Positions 23,362-35,300 of a stretch of DNA of 64,000 nucleotides are shown here, piece after piece (positions within the stretch are counted from its first letter, which is position 1; every line of letters begins with the position of its first letter). The stretch is from Alitta virens (lineage: Eukaryota; Annelida; Polychaeta; Phyllodocida; Nereididae). Below the pieces are notes generated by a model. The model did not search any database and had not been told where the DNA came from. It worked only from the letters and a program-made list of their open reading frames with translations. The stretch lies in NCBI GenBank assembly GCA_932294295.1, contig OW028581.1:15653162-15717161 (forward strand), in the 5' to 3' direction. A program made the translations under genes and the position numbers.

Positions 23362-26300
23362 TATTAGTAGTGTAGTAGTAGTTATTAGTGGTAGTAGTAA
23401 TTAGTAGTAGTTATTAGTAGCACAAATGTGTTCATGGTTCGCTCTCTAGGGAGGATTTTGGTGGCCAGGTTTTTTTTTCTGCTGCCTTCTCACTTCAAAT
23501 CTTGTCTTCTTGCCAGGGGACACTTCCTGATGAAGAATTGAAGTAATTAACCAATTACAGTCTGTGTTCCTTGGCTATCCTGGTGGAAAAGTTTCCTCTC
23601 GCAAGTGCCCGAATGTCATGCATGTTGCCAATCTCCCTCCAGCTCCCAGGGACAACATCATGTGTGTCAGGTGCCTCCTGATCCATCACTCGAGTGTCAT
23701 TTGGTGAAGGGTATCTCTTCCTAATCAGGTTGTGGAGGCAACAGTAAGCCAGTACAATTGAAGTCACCTTGTCTGGTGTTTGTGGCATGGTGGTCAGGAG
23801 ACATCTGAATCTGTTGGCCAAAAGACCAAATGCATTCTCTACAACTCTTCTTCCTCGGGACAATCTGTAATTGTAGATACGTTGCGGCCTTGTGAGACCC
23901 CTCTGTGGGATGGGCTTTATCAACCAGGTCCTGAGGGAGAAGGCTTCATCTCCCAGAATGAAGTACGGCACGTTTCTGTCACCGTTTGGTAGATCTTCAG
24001 GAGGAGGTATCCCAAGACTTCCATCTTCCTAGGCTTTTCTCAAGTCAGTTCTGGCAAACACACCTCCATCAGTGCCTGCACCATTGGAGCGCATGTCCAT
24101 GTAGAGAAATTGATAGTAAGCATCCACAAGAGCCATCAGGACAACGGAGAAGAAGCCCTTGTAGTTTTAGTACACATACCCTGAATTTGGAGGACACTTG
24201 ATAGCCACATGTTTCCCATCTAATGATCCAACACAATAAGGCAAGTTCCATTGTGAGGCAAAGAGGTCGGCAACTTCCTTCCAATCTTCTGGAGTAATAG
24301 GACAGGAGAGAAGTTCATCACTGTAAACTTGGATGATGACCTCACAAACTTCAGGGACAAAATTACAAATGGTATTTCCAGCCACTCTGAAGCCATACTG
24401 AAGTGACATGTAGTTGTTCCCTGTTGCTATGTACCTCAAGGTGATGGCAAGCTTGAGGCCAGGGTCTAAAGCTTTCCTCCAGAAAGTATCTTGCTTCTCT
24501 ATGAGGGGTCCAACTTTTTCAAGCAACTCCCTGAACAAGGCTGGTTCAACTCTCATGAAGTTCTTGAAGGATGCCACATCTTCATTCTCCAATTCCTTCA
24601 TTAACTTCTCATACTGGCCATACATTGGTCTTCTGAGGAGCCAAGGTCTTGTCCAATACCTTTTCTTCTTTGAAGCAGCAATGATGCCACTGCTAAGTTG
24701 GTATTTACCATAGTAAGTAGCATCAAGTCTTTCTCATCCATAGGCCTCTCCATGGTCAATGTGTAGACTCCTGTGTAGACTACAGCCAAATGTGGTCAAG
24801 ACACACATTCAGGCCTTATATATAGGAGAGGTGCCCATTTTAATTCCCCCCCCCCCTCCAGGCATCAATTGAGCGGTCGGCGAGCGGTCCGTGAATGGTC
24901 GGCGAGTGGTTGGCGTGTTTTTGCAGAGTGCTCGTGTTCATTTTCCTTCAATCCTGTTCAAACGGCAACAACACTGGGTCCACACATGAATTAATTGGAG
25001 AGATGTTGGCGAGCAATCTGCGAGCAATTTGGCGAGTAGTTGCTGACTTAACTTTTCTCACTGGCAAATGACCAAGAGTGAAGCCGATTCATTGCTTGCC
25101 AGCAATCGTCATTACTCTGCATCGTCACTCGTCTATGTGAGATAGTGGATTTAGAGGGCTGATCTTCCCATATCTATTATCCTTCAGTTTACAGCATCAT
25201 GAAACTCAGTATAGTTCAGGCTGAGCAATGTTTTACAACCCTGTTTAACTCCAATATCTTTTATTATTAGAATAAAAAAGCAATTTAAATATTCCATTCC
25301 TCTAAGGCAAATTCGACTAATGCAATATTTGTTGTATGGGGGAGACAAGGGCAAGATTAACCAACTCAACTTCTCTTGAGATATACATGTAAAAGTTATT
25401 TAAAAGCCTACATAATTAGTTTATTTGTCAATAAGGCATTTGTGTATGTACTAGTACGTAAAAAGTAGTGTTTGATGGTATCTGAAACAATAAGAGTATT
25501 TAATTATATGAAAATGTAATATTTTGAACTCCTGTTTCATCTTGCCTGCGCTGTTCCTAAGAAGATTCACCAATTTGGGCAACACACTTTTATTTTGCCC
25601 TAACATATCAATAACAAAACTAGGTTGTCAGTTTTTTTAAATATACATTTATTCCATATCAGACAACAATTAAGCAAATTGCATGAGCCATTTTGACTTT
25701 TGATATTGAGTGCATGGCATGATGACTGAAGAATCAATAACATGAATATGCAAACGTGACTACAGTTTAACAAATTCATGACTTGAGACATGTAGGATAA
25801 TGGTCTGCAATCCAATAACAGGAAGAACCATTGCGACAAAGCAAAAATTTTACTCATTTGTCACTCGGGACATATTGCCCTGAGAGACTTTGTTTGTTGA
25901 AAATATGCCTCAGTGATATACTTACAGTGGAATTCCTGCAACGGCGATGACGTCATACTGCCCTCAGTTTCGTCTTGCCCTCGTCTCCCCTGTTAATTAA
26001 AGTGTGATATTAATATTTTATGAATTTGCTTTTTCCAGCTTGTAAGAAGGTCCTGGTGCATGGCAATCTCATGCAGTCTGCGTCCATGGGTATTTACAGC
26101 TTAGATGCAGAACTTTTAAATGGGTTTGTGTCTTACACCTCTGGTGATGGTAAAACGCAAGTTCGTTTTGGCTCAGGCAACTGGATATTTGGTGCCGCGG
26201 GTGAGCCATATAGCACAGGTATGTATCGTATTGCAATATGTTTTTTATAACTATAAAACTTAGATATAATGTTTTTATCACATGATAGGTTGACTCGACT

Positions 26301-29300
26301 TTGGCACAATATTATTGTCTATGCATTTTCCACAATCTATGCATACATGTCATATTTTATTTAAAGTTTTTTCTTTATTATAAAAGCTACTCCTTTCTGC
26401 ACGACAATCAATTACAATAAAATATGGAAATCGAAAAATCGAGAACTCGAAAAAAAAAAAAAAAAAAAATCAAGATTACTAGACTAGTACACAAAAAATA
26501 CCAAAGTAAATCAAAATTAAACAAAGGGGGCCCAAACTTTCGGAGAATGCTACAAGTGCATTTTCTTCATGTAGTTATTATCATTTATCATGCTTTAAAA
26601 AAGAATGGTAAATGAAAAAAAATAATAATAATAAGAAGAAATTTTGAACACATTTATGGCTGTCACCTGTTACTTGAAATCATTGCATATTGGGCAGGTT
26701 TTTGCATCTTTTTCAGGTATGTATACATCAAGTTTAATCTGTGAAATCTGTCATCCCTGATAGCTAGGATGCTATGTCGGCCCACTGTTGGCCCGATGTT
26801 GCTCCGACGTCGTACGCATGGGGCCGATGCCAATCCGATGCCAGATGCTATCTGGGATGTAGTTATATTATAATACGTTGTAGCCAAACCAAGCATATTA
26901 AACAGTGTCTTTTCAACTTATTTATCCATGAGACTTGTAACGTAAACTTATTAACACGTCCCGAAATAAACATAATATGGTTTCTACTTGACATTGACTT
27001 ACAAAAAATCCACAGCCCTGGTACGAGTCAAAGAAGAAATTGTTATATCTTCCAGCAGACGGCTAGATAAGGAAAACATTTCATTGTATTCCAAGGCAAA
27101 TCGTCCAATTAAAGTTTGCTTATATTCATCACCTTTATTGCTTTTATGCAGGTTTTGTGGCCAGAGGAACTGAAGGCTATCCTTACCAGTACACTGGTAT
27201 TTGGCGGATGAACGAATATGGTGGTTTTTGGACCAAAGTTGAAGTTCCTGAATTTAAAGTGGAATGCATGCGTAAGGCGCTTTGATTTTAAACCTTCTGA
27301 CGAAGTATAACACTCACAGTTCATGCAATGCATCATCAGTTTAGATTATTGTTCTTAGTTGGATACTTTTATTTAAGTCACCAAGAATTAAAAAAATATG
27401 TTTTATTCACACATTTGAATCATTACACTCTTTGAATGGAATGGTTAAACCAAGATAGCATTCCCAACTGTATAAACGTTGGCGCGATGTCGGTGAGGTC
27501 AAGATGATGTTGTTCCGATGGCGGCCGATATAGAAATGACGCTGGCCCGATTTGGAATGCTATCTGGGGTTACTGGCATGTTGAGCAATATAGCCATGAC
27601 ATGGTGTATCAGACTTATATACCTCATTTAAGCTTGTTAAAAAATTCCAACAGAACATTTTAATGGGTGTGTGAGAATATATCTATAATATATTATGTGT
27701 ATATCAATTTATCTGTTAATCTGTATCAGTACTGAGCATTGATTAGTTCTGATTTGATCTTACTTTGGCAGCACCTGATCAGGATTTATGGGTCAGGGTT
27801 GGTGTTTGTGATGAAAATGTCATTGCCAGTTTCGCTACAAGCACTTATGAAACTTCATTTGAGGAATGTAAGAACCGCTGCTTAGCCATTCCAAGGTAAG
27901 ACCAATGAAATAAATCTGGTAAGACAAGTTAACAAAGTCGCTCCAAAAGTCCTGGGCTTCCCAGTGTATAGACACAACCTTTTCGACATTGCTATACCTT
28001 TATATCAAAATACAATTGGAAACTAAACTTTTCTTTTGGATGAAGCTAGCCATTCTATTATGGCCACTCTGGATGTCGTTCGGATGAGACGTTAAATTAG
28101 CGGTCCCTTGTACTCAGTTTCTATGCTGAGGCAAAAGAAACTATGATCATCCATGGCAGAAATATGTAACATGGGTGGACGCCTCCTCTCTCTCACCTCA
28201 TTAATCAACCACTCGATAGTGGCAAAAAATTTCTCTAGAGGGCTAAGCCTTCCATACTTTTCTACCTTGTTAGTTATATCATGCTTAATGATGTGTTAGC
28301 TATTAAGGTCATTCACGTCTGTGCATTCTTGGAATGGAGGAGCTAGGCAGTCAGGAAGTTCAGTAGTTAAGGAGTGGTGTATTGTGCAGAGCCTTGCATT
28401 GGCAGCTAGGGTTTGTATGAATTTCTGAGCCACTGAGTCCAAAATTTACACTTTGATCAGAAAGTCGTATTTTGTTTGGTTTGAGATACAACTTTTACAC
28501 TACAATGCCCTTTAGAAGTTATATAAACGCTTTGGACAGACACCACTAATACCATAATAATGGTAAAATATTGAAACAATTAAGTGTCACTTAAGTCAGC
28601 CGCAACATCAAATCTTGGTCGATAAGCAAACAAATTTAGTTTATAAACTATCCGTAATCATATTTTGCCATTAAACAGAGCAAGTTTTGTACCAGATCTC
28701 AATCTATAGAATATCTCATACTAAGATATTTTACTGCTCAAGAGTACTTCTAAAATCAGTTAAAAAATTTTGAGGACATGCCTAGTGAAGTCACTTTTAG
28801 TGCATGCCCATATTAGGATTGACCTTATAAGGAATACTCGCTCTGTTTGGGGGAGTGTATGATCATAGTTTCAGATAATTTTGGCAAAAAGTACTTTCAC
28901 CACATTCAATATGTATAAATTCATGTTTAACATAATTGAACTGGTAACAATGGAATTTTACTGAAAAGCAACATGGTTCTTCCCATTGATGCAGCACATG
29001 AACTACATACGCTCAGAACATTAAAGAAAAATTGGACTATTAATAGCCTGCAACAGTGGCTGAGTGGTCTAAGCATTGGTCTGCAATTAATGGCTGGGGG
29101 AACCAGTGTACCAATCCAACCCTGGGGAATTTTTTGTTTTTCTTTTTGTTATATACATATATAACTTATAAGACATATCATTCATATCATCTAAAGAGAA
29201 TAGTATAATTTCTGCTTATCCTACAAAATAATCTATATTTGACTACATGTATTATAATATGCTATCACACAAGACTTAAACGATAAACTAGCGACACCTC

Positions 29301-32300
29301 ATCAGATCGTCAAAAACATCCTTAAAAAATGTGGTTAGCATGCAAAAATACGACACAAATAATGTGGTTGTTCATCTATAATACAATGTATTGCAATATA
29401 AATTTCAGCTGTATCAGTTTCTCAACATCACGGTATGGCTGTGCGCCACATTCGAAGCCTTGCTTGGATCTTACCATGCCAGAGGGCAGAGGATTTCACA
29501 TCCAAATTGGCAAAAGTACTTCAGTTTAAGCACTTCTGGGGTACTCTGGCACAAAGTGTCGCTCCCTAGGGACTATCAATTTCATATTTAATAATCATTC
29601 ATTAGTTATGCACAGTTACAGCAGGTTTATATAATATTATATCTTTCAGTGAATCATATTCTGGAGAACAGCACAATTTATCAAAGCTCGACAAATACGG
29701 AGTGGGGAGGAGAAGCAGAAAAAGCTGCGGATGGCATTTATCATGGTAACCTGGTTGAAGGGCAGTCCTGTTCTTTGACTCAAAGTGAAACACATTCTTG
29801 GTGGGCAGCTGATCTGGGAGCCTTGCACTTGGTGAAAGCCATAGTTGTTTTGCCACGCTCCGACTGTTGTGGTAAGTACCGTTGACATTGATCAGTTTCC
29901 TTACAAGTATATATGATAAAAATAAAAGCTGTGCAATTTTGATGTGGCATTCACATCGGTCTGTCTTAATTTCACTGTCAGTAATACAGATGTGGAAATG
30001 GAACTATGTACATTTATGCGGCTTCATCAGTTTTAATGGAACCGAGATAAACAATTCCATCAAATAAATGACTAGAAATTTAATTTTTATATGTATTTAT
30101 TTCAATTTTAATTTATTTGCATTTTACTTTTATTTTTTGAAAGTGGATTCATTCTGGAATGTTTTGATCGGTGGAGAGGAGACGTCAGATACCAGTTCAA
30201 CTGTTGCCAGACTTACAGCGAAGGACTTCTCTATGTTCAAGGAGTGCATGAAAATAAACTGGATTTTATCTTTTGTAAGTTTTCACAATTTTTCTGTTTT
30301 AATGTTAGTCTTCGAAAAAATTTTTTTCATTTTTCTGCTTCTATAGCATATTTCCTTATCTTGTTCTTCACAATTCATATGGTGCTTAATCCTTCAGAGA
30401 GTATCCATGCCTTATTGCATAATCCAAAATAAATACCCACCTATGTTTTAGTTTAGTTTTTTTTAGAAGAACCAAATAGATATAATTGTTTCTATGATAA
30501 TCTTTTGCCATTTTGCCATCATAATAGGCATTTGTTACGGCCACAATGATGCAGCAGAAATTAAAATAAAGGATATAGCAACCTTAAAGCTATTTCTTTT
30601 CCAGAACTGTTTTTATCAGCTGAAAATTTGGGATTTAATGGTTACGAGCATTTTAGTCAATTCTGTGTTGTGACATGCCATTTGTGGTAAAAATGACCAA
30701 AAACAGGTGGAAAATTATTTTGAATCCAACTTCACCACAAACCAAAGGCCTTTCAATCCTTACCTTGAAATTTGGAAAATTAATTTGCAATTATCAAACT
30801 TACACATTCATTCTACGTTTAACTTAATTATGTGTTTTCTAGAGGCATGTATTGCTAAAAAGAACTTGCAAAATAATGTTTATCACTCCATACTGACATT
30901 CATAACAAATATTTTAACTGAAAGAAATGACACACACAATTTAATTTATATTTTCACAGGAAAAAGTTATTCTGAAGTGTTCCACTCCAAGAATATTGCA
31001 AACTTTCATCATCTACAAATTTGAGTCTTCGGAAAATGCGCCGTTAAGTATTTGTGAAATTGAAATCATAGCAGAACGAGGTAAATTAAATTGCGCTTGC
31101 ATTATGTAACATTCATGAAAATGTCTATAAAAAGAACAAGAAAAAAAAACATCTGGGTGTATGTAGATTTAAAATCCAATACACAATAGCGGCTAATCGG
31201 ATGCAACAATAAGTTACTAAATCTTGAATGATGTTTGATGATGAGATGAGATATGATGAGATAGATAAGAGATACAGCAGAAAAGATTAGTTGGACCATC
31301 AGGTTTTGATTATGGTTTTGTTTCAACAAAATAAAAACTGAATGAATTTAATGCTGCCAAGCATAAAACAGTAAACTTGTTCATGCGAGTAATACAAAAA
31401 CTATTATCTGATTAACTGAATCACTTACAATACAGGTTTATGTCAAATCTAACAGTGTTTGCTTATTTAAAGAATATTTACAGTAAAATCTTACAAACTT
31501 TTATTTTACTTTTTGTCCCCTTTTAGCAAATCGGTATGGTTTAATCGACATTATGCTTTCGAAGGAGAGCACACAGTCATATTGTGAAAACAATTTTGAC
31601 AATGGAACCTTGCTTGAATTCACCTCCGAGGAGGAATTTCAAGGATTTCAAACGTACTTAAACAACGAAGGATTACAAAATACATTTTGGATTGCTGATA
31701 TGAATTCACCAGCTTCCAGAAACATTGGAAAAGACACAATCTACCACCACGGTACGTTGATATAATTAAGAAATGATTCCATACAACAGCGTTTTGTAAG
31801 ATCGCGTTATAACTGTTTGCCATTGTAATATTGAACAGTTAATTTGCAACACACTATAAGTAATATTATGTCATGGGCAAATCTTTAATGAGGAGCTTCA
31901 CCCTGAAAACTGGAGGCTTTAAATATCGTACAATCCAATCGCCGAGATTTTTCAGCATTTTTAAGTCTGCATTTTAAATTAACCTTTAGTCCCCACAAAC
32001 ATTTTTGGGCAAAAAATTATCTTACCCTGATCATTCAGTGAATTTGGAGAGTTAATACACAAGACTGTGTGCTTTCATCTGACAGCACAGCGACCGAATT
32101 CTGGACATTCATTACTAGTTTACCTAGTTAAACAATGTGATTGGTTAAACTATGTAGCCGATAGGCTGAGTATAGACTTAAGAAATCTTCTCTTATAAAT
32201 ACAAGAATAATGAATTAATATTTTTTGAGTTTAGGCAATGTTAGTGAATTGCCTGCTTGTCAGAACAAGGAATACCTAAACTCCGCACATGGACATTTAA

Positions 32301-35300
32301 TTATTCGGTAATTTCATTGTTAGACCTTTAATATGATAAGCAGCCTACAGAATATAAGAGCAATTGATTAATTTACTGTAAATGAGCAAACATGTACATA
32401 ATTAGGTTGCTGGGCTGTGGCATGGTTTTCTTAGAGACAGTCTATTTGCTGAAAAAGTTCCTGCTCTTAACTTTGATTGGCTGAAGCAAAGTGCATCCTA
32501 GCAGCAGTAATTTGGCATTAGTGCGGTATAGCGGACCCAAATTTATGACCATATTTGGCGTCCAAAGAATATAAAATATATCATTATTTTGAGCGACACT
32601 AACCAAGTTTTGAAGGTCTTGTCCAACAAGAATGACATTTGAGTAGCATAGTGGGGGTTTGGGGGGGGGGGGGGCACATCGCTCTTGCCGTGAACATGAA
32701 ACCAGCCGTCATTTGTTTGTGACATCATATTGAATTCAAGCTTACGTCATATGCTTGACAAGGAGGCTAGCTAAATATGGTCTTAAATCTGGGTCCGCTA
32801 TACTGCACTTTTTCCAGTAATTTTAGTGCATTTTAATGTATATTTTACTTCTGATCATTTAGTTGATTTTTGTTATTTCCTTGAAAAAGTTTTTTGTGTG
32901 TGGAACGACAAACGAGAATGATTGGGTAAAATTTTTGTTTAATATAAAAAGTTATATGTTTAACATTTTTCCAGCGTGGAACAACAATAAGCATATGACA
33001 TAGTCAATCAGATACAATAGGAAAAATCTTACAGTTATTAAAATGAGCGGAATATAAAAAAGGTAAAGTTAAATACAAGTTTGGGTATGATATAGTGAGC
33101 ACATGATGGATAATAAGGTGTGAAAGTAGTAGAAATGAAAGATTGAAAAATATAACTAAAGGTAATGACTAGAGCTAGGTAACATATTTACAATGTGATG
33201 ATAGTAGCTATGTGTAAAATATCGTAAGGACTAGTGAAGGTAACTAAGACAAAAAAATTAGTTATAGAGTCAGTGAACTGGGAGACAGCGAGTCCCAAGT
33301 CCCGAAGTTGTCAAACTGAGGGACGATCTCCCAAAATGTAGGGGGGACATCAAGTAGACTTCCCGGAGGTCGCGCATGTAACTTTGATCAGTCGAGGCAG
33401 GTTGCCCTGGCCCTCTTCTGGAAAAATTGCAGGTTGCCCGTACCATGCATTAATGTGAAATGAAATGAGTATGAGGTAGCTTGCTCTAGCCCTCAACGTA
33501 TGGTGATGAGGTGTTGTTGGGAGGCAGCTTGTGCTGACCCTCTGCGTTTGGATGGTAGTTGTCGGAGGTGAGCATTCACTTGTCAGTCAGCGCAAGACTC
33601 TTGTTTGCAAATGGTGGTTGATGCAGGTGATCTGTAACATGTGAGGCAGCTTGCGCTGACCCTCTTTTGTGCTGGACTTGGGTCTCAGTTGGGGAGATGT
33701 ACAGCCTGTGGGCGGATGTATACTTTTTAAGACGAACTTCTCCATAAGCCGACTGTGCGAATGATGTTGTCTGGTGTGTGATCTATGGCAAGTTGTGTAG
33801 CCCGGCCTATCCTGAATGAATGGGTGTTATTATTCTGAGGTGGGATGCCAAGTTGTGATAGCGATGTTCTTAGGCTGTCAGAAAAAAATTGTCTATCAAT
33901 GGGCTGTTTTGTGATGTTGAGGAATAATTTGCCTGGGCTGGAACCACGCAGCAGCAAATATCGTTGCAATGCTTTGACGGGGCAGTATAGTGCTTTGAAG
34001 GAGTTTCTGCTGTGCTTGAAAGTAGTAAAAGTGATCGCGAATGCTGGCTTTCCCAAGTGTGTCGTTAGATTGATATCGTTATAAGCCAAAGTGTGGTAGT
34101 CATGAGATGAAGTGACCACTTCCCCTGCCCGCATACCAGCATGATATGTCAGTAGGTAGAGTGCCTCGAGAAGGGCATGGTAGTAATGGTTGGTTTGAGT
34201 TAAAGGCAGGCTGTCCACCAGCTGATGAAGCAAGGATATTGTAATAGGCTTTAAGGTAGGAGATGGAGTTAGTTTGTCCTTGTTGGGGATGCCCTGGAGC
34301 ATTTTTGTGACCAGTAGGGCTTGTGACGGATCTGTCATCTGTTTTAGCTTGTGCACAAACCCAATAGCAGTAAGGTAAGACCTGATAGTTGAAGGTTTTA
34401 AGCCTTTATTGTGTAGATGGACCAAGAACATAGCAACTGTAGATTGAGCAACTGGCATAGTAAACTTTAGGTTGTAATGTAAATGGAAGTCAATCAGGAC
34501 TTGCCAATGGCGGGTGTATGCCTGTGTGGTGGATTGTTTGAGAGATGCCCGGAGGGTAGTTTTCAGCTCATGAAGAAGTTGGCTGGTAGCAGTTGTCTGG
34601 GTATCAGAGTAGGGGAAGGCTTCATCCCATAGGTCTCCAACAGAGCCGTTGTTGCCACCTGTCGGAACAGAGAATCACAGAGTATTATCAATCCCAGGAA
34701 TGTGTACGGCAGAAAAATGGAAATCATGTGCTAAAAGCATCAAAACAAAAGGCCTGATGATCGACATAACGTGACTTGCTCTTGGAAGTCTGCTTATTCA
34801 AGACTGTGACAATCGCCTGGTTGTCACAGTGGAAGAAGTGTTAAAGATTCTGCATAAATGCTGACGCCATATAAATGGGGTACAGCTCTAGAACTGTGAT
34901 GTCCAGCTGTTGCCATAGAGGTGAAAAGGTGCCTTGGAACCAAGCTTTGTTAAAAGTGACACCATATCCATACTTGCTGGCATCCGAATAGAGGTGAAGG
35001 GTCCGGGAGTCAGCCAAATAGTGAGGTGTGATAAGGGAGACACCATTATAGGAGTGAAGGAAATCTGTCCAAATGCACAAGTCTGCCTTGGCCTGTCTGT
35101 TCAGGGAGATTTTGTGATATGGTTTCTTGGTCAAGTCGTACAAGCGCCGAAGGAAAGGTCTGCCACACGTGACCACTGCTGTTGCAAACTGGAGCATGCC
35201 AATGACTGAACATAGTTGTCGTAGGGTAGTTTTGTCCTTGTAATTTCTGCTTTGTATCGGTCAATCTGATCAGGTGGAAGGCGAGCTTGCATTGAGAGTG

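Larger units (their letters stand above)
18650..25146. mobile_element. Decayed PIF/Harbinger DNA transposon in intron 2
   Basis: The two genes expected of this superfamily are present: a MADF-type DNA-binding protein on + (18707-20809) and a DDE transposase on - (23555-24789), converging tail to tail. The right end reads '...ctcgtctatgtgagat' near 25146; the left end is not fixed. At least two other elements and large GTA microsatellites are nested between the genes. All coding parts are broken. Confidence 0.75.

Noticed and set aside
29516..29529. Longer exon 6 ending after TCA (donor gtttaa)
   Set aside because: It would end in phase 0 and put exon 7 out of frame; the gtactt donor keeps the chain open.
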